Assembly (NCBI GenBank): GCA_012512995.1
Contig: JAAZDA010000038.1
Location: 1 to 5,403, forward strand
From: Clostridiales bacterium
GTDB lineage: Bacteria; Bacillota; Clostridia; Lachnospirales; Lachnospiraceae
Reading direction: 5' to 3'
Length of the DNA: 5,403 nucleotides
Shown here: one piece after another, positions 1 to 5,403 of the stretch
Layout: each line of letters starts with the position of its first letter
Position numbering within the stretch: position 1 is the first letter of the stretch
Program-made: the position numbers and the translations under genes
Notes under the pieces: generated by a model
What the model was told of the DNA's origin: nothing
Databases searched by the model: none
What the model saw: only the letters and a program-made list of their open reading frames with translations

Positions 1-378
1 GCCGCATATATAATAATCGCCATAGGCAACATGATCCCGGTGCCGATCATTTTCTTCTTCGCGAGAAGAGTACTTGAATGGGGCAAGGACAAAAAGGTCA
101 TAGGCAAATTCTTTACTTTCTGTCTCGAGAAGGGACACAAAGGTGGAGAAAAGCTAAAGGAGAAAGCAGGCAAAGGATTATACTGGGCGCTTCTCATATT
201 TGTAGGAATTCCGCTCCCCGGGACAGGCGCGTGGACCGGAACACTTGCAGCGTCGATACTGGACATGGATTTTAAAAAGAGTGTATGGGCTGTAATGGGC
301 GGAGTGGCGCTGGCAGGCGTAATAATGGCTGTCGTCAGTTTTGCTGTGGCATCAGGGGTCACAGCGGTCGCAGGCTGA
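1..378 (+). CDS. Small multidrug export family membrane protein (COG2426 / Sm_multidrug_ex), 3' part
   Basis: The reading frame is open from base 1 to TGA at 376-378, so the true start lies upstream; 125 residues are visible, against a usual family length of roughly 150-170. Two membrane-embedded signatures of the family are seen: GN-IPVPI near visible residues 9-15, and GIPLPGTGAWTG at 69-80, with its Pro/Gly-rich re-entrant look. A basic cytoplasmic-type loop rich in Lys and Gly (about 29-60) lies between them. The C-terminus is a hydrophobic, Ala/Val/Gly-rich helix (about 95-122). The family name comes from a proposed role in small-molecule export. Its true substrate is poorly established, so I would treat this only as an integral membrane protein of that family. 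The methionine at base 31 is internal to the conserved GN-IPVP motif and is not a believable start. The acetyltransferase gene follows after 22 bases on the same strand. Confidence 0.85.
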   Translation, partial: AAYIIIAIGNMIPVPIIFFFARRVLEWGKDKKVIGKFFTFCLEKGHKGGEKLKEKAGKGLYWALLIFVGIPLPGTGAWTGTLAASILDMDFKKSVWAVMGGVALAGVIMAVVSFAVASGVTAVAG

Positions 379-387
379 ATATGTATC

Positions 388-395
388 AGGTGGGG
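388..395 (+). promoter_or_regulatory. Ribosome binding site deciding the GNAT start
   Basis: AGGTGGGG, a G-rich Shine-Dalgarno-like run, sits five bases before ATG at 401. No comparable site precedes the in-frame ATG at 341, which lies inside the upstream membrane-protein gene. This supports starting the acetyltransferase at 401. Confidence 0.6.
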
Positions 396-400
396 TGACT

Positions 401-895
401 ATGGAAAGTAAAAAATATGACGTAAAGACCGGAGATATGATCGTCAGTCTCAGGCATCTGCCGGAAGTCCCGAAAACGGATGACAGCATAAGGATAGTGA
501 GAGCGCTTGCGATGGGCAGGTCAAGGATCCTGAAATTTGCTGCGGAAAAATTTGAACCGAACTGGGCTGATGAGGCGGCGCAGGCACTGAGCCAGCAGCC
601 GTCAAATTGTTTTATTGCAATAGAGGGCGGCAAAGTAGTCGGCTTTTCATGTTACGATGCTACTGCAAAGGATTTCTTCGGGCCTATAGGTGTGGATGAG
701 AGCATGCGCGGCAGAAAAGTCGGAGCGGCCCTGTTCATCAGGACTCTTGAAGCGATGAGAGATGATGGATATGTTTACGCAATAATCGGCTGGGTAAGCA
801 CTGCGGCAGGCTTTTATGAAAAACTGCTCGGCGCGAAATTTATTGATGACAGCGAGCCGGAGAACAGTATTTACGCGGATCGTGTTGAAGGCTGA
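401..895 (+). CDS. GNAT family N-acetyltransferase
   Basis: A 164-residue protein with a single GNAT fold, which transfers an acetyl group from acetyl-CoA to an amine. The acetyl-CoA-binding motif A is at about residues 92-115: a beta strand (FFGPIGV) followed by RGRKVGAA, where R105-x-x-G108-x-A110 fits the Q/R-x-x-G-x-G/A pyrophosphate loop. The next strand, YAIIGWV (126-132), and the helix with GFYEKLLGAKFI (137-148) match motif B, including the Tyr139 often used as general acid. The end, SEPENSIYADRV, resembles a common Firmicutes GNAT subgroup of unknown substrate. I chose ATG 401 because of the Shine-Dalgarno-like site before it; the longer frame from 341 would overlap the upstream gene by 38 bases and add unconserved-looking residues. 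nadE starts 17 bases downstream, so the two are probably co-transcribed. The substrate cannot be told from sequence; a small metabolite or a protein N-terminus or lysine are all possible. Confidence 0.88.
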   Translation: MESKKYDVKTGDMIVSLRHLPEVPKTDDSIRIVRALAMGRSRILKFAAEKFEPNWADEAAQALSQQPSNCFIAIEGGKVVGFSCYDATAKDFFGPIGVDESMRGRKVGAALFIRTLEAMRDDGYVYAIIGWVSTAAGFYEKLLGAKFIDDSEPENSIYADRVEG

Positions 896-912
896 CAGAG
901 TGAAAGGCAAGT

Positions 913-2823
913 ATGAAAGACGGTTTTGTAAGGGTAGCAGCGGTGACGCCGAAAATAACGGTTGCGGATCCGGATGCAAATATCGCTGAAATAGAAGCTA
1001 AATTCGACGAAGCGGCAGATAAGGGTGCAAAGATCATCGTATTTCCTGAACTTTGCATAACCGGATATACCTGCGGGGATCTGTTCCTTCAGGATACCCT
1101 GATCAAAAAGGCGGTTTCTGCTCTTGATATGTTCATCAGGCATACAAAGGGGCAGGAAGCTCTTGCTTTTGTCGGCCTCCCGCTGAGATCAGGCGGAAAG
1201 CTTTACAACACAGCCGCAGCGGTACAGAACGGAAATCTGCTGGCTTTTATTCCAAAGCGTTTTATTCCGAATTATTCAGAGTTTTACGAGGAGAGACATT
1301 TCACGCCTGGCACGAAAGAAGTGCGTGACATTTGTTTTGACGGAAAACAAGTGCCGTTCGGCAGCAGGATAATGTTCGATATTGACTGTGTCGAGGAATT
1401 AAGTGTCTGCGCGGAGATCTGCGAGGACGTCTGGGTCGCTGATGCGCCTTCAAACGAGCATGCACTTGCGGGAGCCACGGTGATAGTCAATCTTTCGGCT
1501 TCTGATGAGGTGGTCGGAAAGGGACAGTACCGCGAACAACTCGTAGGAATGGCGAGCGCCAAAACTGTTTCAGCGTATATTTATGCGGATGCCGGAGACG
1601 GGGAATCTTCAACTGATCTTGTATTCGGCGCGCAGAACATGATAGCTGAGAACGGTGTCATGCTTGCAGAATCAGGACTTTTTGAGACAGGAGTCACCTG
1701 CGCTGATATTGATATACAGCGGCTCATGCATGACAGGCAGAGAATGAACACCTTTGGGCAGGAAAAAGCAGAGGCGGAATATGTGCATATTCCTGTTCAC
1801 ATAGCTGCCTGTGAAACGGCCGTGAAGAGAGCATTTGATCCGAAGCCGTTCGTGCCGTCTGATGAGAAGAAGAGAAGAGAGCGCTGCGAGGAAATATTCG
1901 CCATTCAGTCGAGAGGACTCAAAAAGCGCTTTGAGCATACACACTGTGACACAGCAGTGATAGGTGTTTCAGGAGGACTTGATTCGACGCTTGCACTTCT
2001 TGTTGCGGCACGCGCTTTTGATCTTCTTGGAATAAAAAGAGAGAACATAATCGCAGTGACACTCCCATGTTACGGGACAACTGAGCGCACACATTCAAAT
2101 GCCCTGGAGCTGGCCAAGTCACTTGGCGCAACACTAAAGGAAGTCAATATAAAAGAAGCCGTGGGGATTCATCTGCGTGATATCGGTCACGACCCTGAAG
2201 TGCACGATGTGACTTATGAGAATTCGCAGGCAAGGGAACGTACACAGGTTTTGATGGATATTGCGAATCAGTCGAACGGTCTTGTCATTGGAACAGGCGA
2301 TATGTCCGAGCTGGCGCTCGGCTGGGCGACATACAACGGCGATCATATGTCGATGTACGGCGTTAATGCCGGAGTGCCCAAGACACTGGTGCGGCATCTT
2401 GTCCGCTACTGCGCCGACACGGCGGAAAATGATGACCTGCGCGCAGTGCTGCTGGATGTCCTTGATACACCTGTTTCCCCTGAGCTTCTCCCTCCGACAG
2501 CGGACGGTATGATATCACAGAAGACGGAGGATCTCGTTGGGCCTTATGAACTTCATGACTTTTTCCTCTATTACATGCTCCGCTGGGGTTTCGGACCATC
2601 CAAGATACTTCGTCTTGCTGGTATTGCGTTTGATGGCGTTTATGATGAAGGTGTGATTCTTAAATGGCTTAAGAAGTTCTATTACAGATTCTTTGCGCAG
2701 CAGTTCAAACGTTCATGCCTGCCGGACGGACCAAAGGTAGGTTCAGTGGCATTATCACCGAGGGGCGATTTCAGGATGCCGAGCGATGCTTCAGTCAGCG
2801 CCTGGATAAAGGAACTGGAGTGA
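913..2823 (+). CDS. nadE: Glutamine-dependent NAD+ synthase
   Basis: A cytoplasmic enzyme making NAD+ from nicotinic acid adenine dinucleotide, ATP and glutamine, the last step of NAD+ biosynthesis. At 636 residues it is the long, two-domain bacterial form. The N-terminal nitrilase-type glutaminase domain (about 5-280) shows the Glu-Lys-Cys triad: E46 in FPELCITGY, K115 in PKRFIPNY and C170 in EICEDVW. The C-terminal synthetase domain (about 325-630) has the ATP pyrophosphatase loop SGGLDS at 353-358, GTGDMSELALGW at 460-471, YNGD at 474-477, and the conserved tail RSCLPDGPKVGSVALSPRGD (600-619). No key residue is missing, so both the glutaminase and the synthetase should be active, with ammonia passed internally between them. 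ATG 913 is preceded by GAAAGG at 902-907 with a five-base gap, and the protein begins directly with the first nitrilase strand. It lies 17 bases after the acetyltransferase and 64 bases before dapF, all co-directional. Confidence 0.97.
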   Translation: MKDGFVRVAAVTPKITVADPDANIAEIEAKFDEAADKGAKIIVFPELCITGYTCGDLFLQDTLIKKAVSALDMFIRHTKGQEALAFVGLPLRSGGKLYNTAAAVQNGNLLAFIPKRFIPNYSEFYEERHFTPGTKEVRDICFDGKQVPFGSRIMFDIDCVEELSVCAEICEDVWVADAPSNEHALAGATVIVNLSASDEVVGKGQYREQLVGMASAKTVSAYIYADAGDGESSTDLVFGAQNMIAENGVMLAESGLFETGVTCADIDIQRLMHDRQRMNTFGQEKAEAEYVHIPVHIAACETAVKRAFDPKPFVPSDEKKRRERCEEIFAIQSRGLKKRFEHTHCDTAVIGVSGGLDSTLALLVAARAFDLLGIKRENIIAVTLPCYGTTERTHSNALELAKSLGATLKEVNIKEAVGIHLRDIGHDPEVHDVTYENSQARERTQVLMDIANQSNGLVIGTGDMSELALGWATYNGDHMSMYGVNAGVPKTLVRHLVRYCADTAENDDLRAVLLDVLDTPVSPELLPPTADGMISQKTEDLVGPYELHDFFLYYMLRWGFGPSKILRLAGIAFDGVYDEGVILKWLKKFYYRFFAQQFKRSCLPDGPKVGSVALSPRGDFRMPSDASVSAWIKELE

Positions 2824-2842
2824 ACCTCAGAGGCGCGGAAAC

Positions 2843-2863
2843 CGGCAAAACTTGTTTTGACCG
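2843..2863 (+). other. Interrupted palindrome / small hairpin between nadE and dapF
   Basis: CAAAAC-TT-GTTTTG (2846-2859) is an exact interrupted palindrome. Its arms extend as CGG (2843-2845) and CCG (2861-2863) if A2860 is bulged. As RNA it gives an eight-pair stem with a CTTG loop, but four of the pairs are A-U. No U-tract follows, so it is a poor terminator. It could be an operator-like DNA site, an RNA processing site, or chance. It lies in the 64-base gap, about 25 bases before the dapF start. Confidence 0.3.
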
Positions 2864-2887
2864 TATTTCCTGAAAGTGAGATCGCTT

Positions 2888-3772
2888 ATGAAACTTGAAT
2901 TTACTAAGATGGAAGGCTGTGGGAACGATTATGTTTATGTCAACGGTTTCACGCAGAAAGTAAAGGCCGAGGACAAATCGGCTCTTGCTGTAAAGCTTTC
3001 TGACAGGCATTTCGGTATAGGCGGAGACGGGCTGATCTTCATAAACCCGGGAAAAACGGCGCCGTTTGAAATGGAAATGTATAACCTGGACGGAACTCGC
3101 GGCGAGATGTGCGGGAACGGAATACGATGCGTCGGAAAGTACATTTATGATCACGGTCTTTGCGAAGATACGAACATTGATGTCGAGAGTGCAGGCAAAG
3201 TCAAACATCTCGTGATGACGCCGGGATCTGACGGAAAGATTGCAAGTGTGCGTGTTGATATGGGAGCGCCGATACTGGATCCGGAGGACATTCCTTACAA
3301 GAGGACTGAAAGCGGCATTCAGGCGTTTGGAGAAGGCCCTGTCGTAAGTGAAGGCGTGGTCTATGATAACAGTATCGTTGACATAACAGCTGTTTCGATG
3401 GGCAATCCTCACTGCGTGATCTTCTGCGATAAAGATGCTGACCTTGACAAAATGGACATTTCTCATATCGGGCCGTTTTTTGAATCAGAACCTCATTTTC
3501 CGAAGAAGACAAATGTTGAGTTCGTCAGAGTCATCAACAGGAACAATATTGAGATGAGAGTCTACGAACGCGGGACAGGTGAGACACTTGCCTGCGGGAC
3601 CGGGTGCTGCGCATCTGTTGTGGCAGGAGTCCTGAATGATTATACTGACCGGGAAGTCAGGGTCAGGATCAGGGGAGGCGAACTCCTTATTAACTGGGAT
3701 GAAGCAAAGAATACAGTGTTCATGACAGGGCCGGCGACAGAGGTTTTCAGCGGAACTATAAACATATATTAA
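2888..3772 (+). CDS. dapF: Diaminopimelate epimerase
   Basis: A cytoplasmic, cofactor-independent epimerase converting LL- to meso-diaminopimelate, the precursor of lysine and of the peptidoglycan cross-link. The 294-residue protein carries both catalytic cysteines in their signature contexts: C75 in EMCGNGIRC and C236 in ACGTGCCAS. The substrate-binding motifs are also present: GCGNDY at 10-15, GGDGLI at 45-50, YNLDG at 65-69, GNPH at 172-175 and YERGTGET at 226-233. The length is slightly above the usual 270-280, mainly through short insertions around residues 135-165. I chose ATG 2888 because it gives the standard N-terminus MKLEFTKMEG and has AAAGTGAG seven bases upstream. The in-frame GTG at 2876 would add four residues and would consume part of that site. 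The stop codon TAA overlaps the ribosome binding site of the SPFH gene, suggesting linked translation. Confidence 0.97.
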   Translation: MKLEFTKMEGCGNDYVYVNGFTQKVKAEDKSALAVKLSDRHFGIGGDGLIFINPGKTAPFEMEMYNLDGTRGEMCGNGIRCVGKYIYDHGLCEDTNIDVESAGKVKHLVMTPGSDGKIASVRVDMGAPILDPEDIPYKRTESGIQAFGEGPVVSEGVVYDNSIVDITAVSMGNPHCVIFCDKDADLDKMDISHIGPFFESEPHFPKKTNVEFVRVINRNNIEMRVYERGTGETLACGTGCCASVVAGVLNDYTDREVRVRIRGGELLINWDEAKNTVFMTGPATEVFSGTINIY

Positions 3773-3778
3773 AGGAGG
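3771..3778 (+). promoter_or_regulatory. Strong ribosome binding site overlapping the dapF stop codon
   Basis: AAAGGAGG is a near-perfect Shine-Dalgarno site, five bases before ATG 3784. Its first two bases are the last two of the dapF TAA stop. A ribosome ending dapF would therefore sit on the initiation site of the next gene. This points to translational coupling of dapF and the SPFH gene. Confidence 0.85.
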
Positions 3779-3783
3779 CAGAC

Positions 3784-4827
3784 ATGAGTGCAGGTATAGT
3801 TGTAATCCTTATCCTTATTATTATTCTGATCGTTGTTCTGGCAACAAGTCTTAAGATAGTGAGCCAGAGCACAGTGGCGATCCTCGAACATCTCGGCAGG
3901 TTCAAGTGCATCTGGGAAGCCGGACTTCACTTCAAGATCCCGTTCTTCGACCGCGTGGTCAGGACTGTTTCTTTGAAAGAGCAGGTCCTCGATTTCCCGC
4001 CGCAGCCTGTAATAACAAAGGATAATGTCACAATGCAGATAGACTCTGTTGTTTTCATGAGAGTCTTTGATGCAAAATTATATACATACGGTGTTGAGAA
4101 TCCCATTTCCGGTCTGCAGAATCTGTCTGCAACCACGCTCCGCAATATCATAGGAGACATGGAGCTCGATCAGACTCTTACGAGCCGTGAGACTATAAAC
4201 AATAAACTGCAGATGATCCTCGATGAAGCCACGGATCCGTGGGGAATCAAAGTCACACGTGTTGAGATCAAGAACATTCAGCCTCCGAAGGAAATCGAAG
4301 AGGTCATGACAAAACAAATGAGAGCGGAGCGTGAGCGCCGTCAGACCGTACTTGAGGCGCAGGCGCATCAGGAAGCCGTTGTCTCAAGAGCAGAAGGTGA
4401 CAAGAAGGCCAAGATACTTGCTGCAGAAGCTGAGAGAGACGCACAGATCTCTCTTGCAGAAGGAAAGGCAAAGTCCATAAAACTCGTTTATCAGGCTGAG
4501 GCAGAGGGCCTTGAGGCGCTAAAACATGCAAATGTCAGTGAGACAGTCCTGAGGCTCAAGGGTCTGGAGGCACTGAAAGATGTTTCAGATGGCAGGGCGA
4601 CAAAGATTTACATGCCATCAGATATAGCAAATGTCGTGACTACACTTGGAGTGGCTGCAGAGTCACTGGGGATCGGGGATGCGACGCCGGTCGATAAGAC
4701 AGAGAAACCTAAGACACCTCTGGGAATTGATCCCTGCATCAGCTCTGAGAGCAGTCAGGTGACAAGGGAAGCGTCTATGACCACAAGGTCAATGCAGGCG
4801 GATCTTGCAGATAAGAGCAATGATTGA
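3784..4827 (+). CDS. SPFH/band 7 (stomatin/paraslipin-like) membrane protein
   Basis: A 347-residue membrane-anchored scaffold protein of the SPFH superfamily (stomatin, prohibitin, flotillin, HflK/C; closest in look to QmcA/paraslipin). One N-terminal membrane segment covers residues 4-21. The SPFH domain follows (about 25-175): VSQSTVAILEHLGRF, then GLHFKIPFFDRV, KEQVLDFPPQPVITKDNV, and NIIGDMELDQTLTSRETIN. An Ala/Glu/Lys-rich coiled-coil segment runs from 173 to about 250; residues 190-233 form four 11-residue blocks, each with Ala at position 3. A conserved segment (about 254-298) resembles the family C-terminal part. The last 48 residues are Ser/Thr/Pro-rich and probably disordered. Such proteins form large membrane rings or cages and affect the stability and placement of other membrane proteins; the partner is unknown here. 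Many bacterial relatives sit beside an nfeD gene, but neither neighbour here is one. It starts 11 bases after dapF, with an excellent ribosome binding site. Confidence 0.92.
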   Translation: MSAGIVVILILIIILIVVLATSLKIVSQSTVAILEHLGRFKCIWEAGLHFKIPFFDRVVRTVSLKEQVLDFPPQPVITKDNVTMQIDSVVFMRVFDAKLYTYGVENPISGLQNLSATTLRNIIGDMELDQTLTSRETINNKLQMILDEATDPWGIKVTRVEIKNIQPPKEIEEVMTKQMRAERERRQTVLEAQAHQEAVVSRAEGDKKAKILAAEAERDAQISLAEGKAKSIKLVYQAEAEGLEALKHANVSETVLRLKGLEALKDVSDGRATKIYMPSDIANVVTTLGVAAESLGIGDATPVDKTEKPKTPLGIDPCISSESSQVTREASMTTRSMQADLADKSND

Positions 4828-4852
4828 CTTTAGGTCATGCTGGTTGTAATAT
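4824..4852 (+). promoter_or_regulatory. Sigma-A type promoter for the SEC-C gene
   Basis: TTGACT (4824-4829) and TAATAT (4847-4852) are separated by exactly 17 bases. Each hexamer differs from consensus at few positions (TTGACA, TATAAT). The -35 box contains the TGA stop of the SPFH gene. Transcription would start around 4858-4861, giving a leader of about 65 bases. TGAC-N5-GTCA (4825-4837) overlaps the -35 box and could be a small operator, though arms of four bases are weak evidence. Confidence 0.7.
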
Positions 4853-4872
4853 TCATTGAGTCATCAGGGCAG

Positions 4873-4892
4873 CGCTCCGCTGAGGCGGAGCG
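4873..4892 (+). promoter_or_regulatory. GC-rich stem-loop in the SPFH to SEC-C gap
   Basis: CGCTCCGC and GCGGAGCG form a perfect eight-base-pair stem with a TGAG loop, and a further G-U pair is possible. The following bases (TATGTCTGTTACT) are only partly T-rich, so intrinsic termination of the upstream transcript would be weak or partial. If the promoter at 4824-4852 is used, the stem lies near the 5' end of the SEC-C mRNA, roughly 14 to 33 bases in, where it could stabilise the message. It ends 13 bases before the ribosome binding site and does not mask it. Confidence 0.6.
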
Positions 4893-4905
4893 TATGTCTG
4901 TTACT

Positions 4906-4912
4906 AAGGAGG
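4906..4912 (+). promoter_or_regulatory. Ribosome binding site of the SEC-C gene
   Basis: AAGGAGG lies 12 bases before ATG 4925, a somewhat long gap for such a strong site. No start codon in the same frame is closer, and the protein from 4925 begins with the expected MGILKDWRD sequence. Confidence 0.75.
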
Positions 4913-4924
4913 AAAGAGCAGAAA

Positions 4925-5403
4925 ATGGGAATTCTCAAGGACTGGCGTGATAAAGCCTACAATGAAAATACTGACAAGGGTGAGCTTCAAAGGCTCTGGT
5001 CTGATTATTTCAAGACTGAGAAAGAAATATATGAAAAGCTTCTTACATCACCTGATGAAGAAGTCAAAGGCACAGTTAAGGATCTCGCTGACAAATATGG
5101 GATCACAGTTGAGTACATGGTAGGTTTTCTTGATGGGATCAATGATTCCCTGAAGGAGAAGAATCCTATCGATACAATGGATGAGAACACTGAAGTCAGC
5201 CTTGCTTTCGATAAGGAAACACTTTATAAGAATATGGTCGGCGCAGGAGCAGACTGGCTCTATAAACTGCCTCAGTGGGACAGTATATTTGACGAGGCAA
5301 AGCGCAAAGAGCTTTATCTTGAGCAGAAGAAGTCAGGAACAGTACACAAAGGGAAGAAAGTATATCCCAATGACCCATGCCCTTGCGGAAGCGGCAAGAA
5401 ATA
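4925..5403 (+). CDS. SEC-C motif protein, 5' part (runs off the right edge)
   Basis: The frame is open from ATG 4925 to the window end, giving 159 complete codons. The first 140 residues are acidic, Lys-rich and mostly helical. They include segments such as KGTVKDLADKYGI (48-60), MVGFLDGINDSL (65-76) and GADWLYKLPQWD (108-119). I recognise this as the N-terminal region of a Firmicutes protein family with a C-terminal SEC-C motif. That motif begins at NDPCPCGSGKK (149-159) with Cys152 and Cys154. The missing end should supply a Tyr-Lys-x-Cys-Cys/His pair and the stop within about ten residues. SEC-C motifs, known from the SecA C-terminus, bind zinc and in SecA contact SecB and ribosomes. No signal peptide or membrane segment is seen, so the protein is probably cytoplasmic. 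The function of the N-terminal region is unknown, and this is not SecA itself. It has its own promoter. Confidence 0.85.
   Translation, partial: MGILKDWRDKAYNENTDKGELQRLWSDYFKTEKEIYEKLLTSPDEEVKGTVKDLADKYGITVEYMVGFLDGINDSLKEKNPIDTMDENTEVSLAFDKETLYKNMVGAGADWLYKLPQWDSIFDEAKRKELYLEQKKSGTVHKGKKVYPNDPCPCGSGKK

Noticed and set aside
341..400. A 20-codon upstream extension of the acetyltransferase from ATG 341
   Set aside because: It overlaps the end of the membrane-protein gene and lacks a ribosome binding site, while ATG 401 has a G-rich site at the right distance.
2857..2862. TTGACC as a -35 box for dapF
   Set aside because: Sixteen to eighteen bases downstream there is no sequence like TATAAT, so no promoter is supported.
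2843..2863. Intrinsic terminator after nadE
   Set aside because: The stem is short and A-U rich, and no run of T follows it.
2876..2887. GTG 2876 as the dapF start
   Set aside because: It adds four residues before the standard MKLEFTKMEG N-terminus and would use part of the likely ribosome binding site.
2795..3466. A 223-codon open frame on the minus strand opposite dapF
   Set aside because: It lies entirely against the conserved dapF frame, its translation shows no recognisable domain, and the strong dapF motifs prove the plus strand is coding. It is a shadow frame.
1..5403. Mobile element, CRISPR array, tRNA or toxin-antitoxin module
   Set aside because: No direct repeats with spacers, terminal inverted repeats, transposase or integrase motifs, tRNA-like cloverleaf or toxin-like short gene was seen. 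The genes are densely packed housekeeping-type genes on one strand.

Overview
The window comes from the chromosome of a Gram-positive bacterium, most likely a Clostridia member near Lachnospiraceae. This is inferred from the balanced base composition, strong AGGAGG-type ribosome binding sites, a sigma-A-type promoter, and protein families typical of that group: the long glutamine-dependent NAD synthase, the Sm_multidrug_ex membrane protein, and the SEC-C protein with its characteristic N-terminal region. The genus cannot be fixed from the sequence alone.

All six genes lie on the plus strand and are tightly packed. From the left edge they are: the 3' end of a small membrane protein of the COG2426 small multidrug export family (1-378); a GNAT acetyltransferase (401-895); glutamine-dependent NAD+ synthase nadE (913-2823); diaminopimelate epimerase dapF (2888-3772); an SPFH/band 7 membrane scaffold protein (3784-4827); and the 5' part of a SEC-C zinc-motif protein that runs off the right edge (4925-5403). 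The first four gaps are 22, 17, 64 and 11 bases. No convincing terminator lies in them, so the first five genes are probably read as one or two overlapping transcripts. The last gap (97 bases) holds a good sigma-A promoter, whose -35 box overlaps the SPFH stop codon. A GC-rich stem-loop and an AAGGAGG site follow, so the SEC-C gene probably starts its own transcription unit.

Functionally this is a housekeeping region. NadE makes the last step to NAD+, and DapF makes meso-diaminopimelate for lysine and peptidoglycan. The SPFH protein probably organises membrane proteins, and the acetyltransferase and SEC-C protein have unknown substrates. I found no mobile element, CRISPR array, RNA gene or phage signature, and no convincing sign of a new multi-gene system. 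The points worth a second look are the regulatory layout ahead of the SEC-C gene, a small interrupted palindrome between nadE and dapF, and an SPFH gene with no NfeD partner in view.
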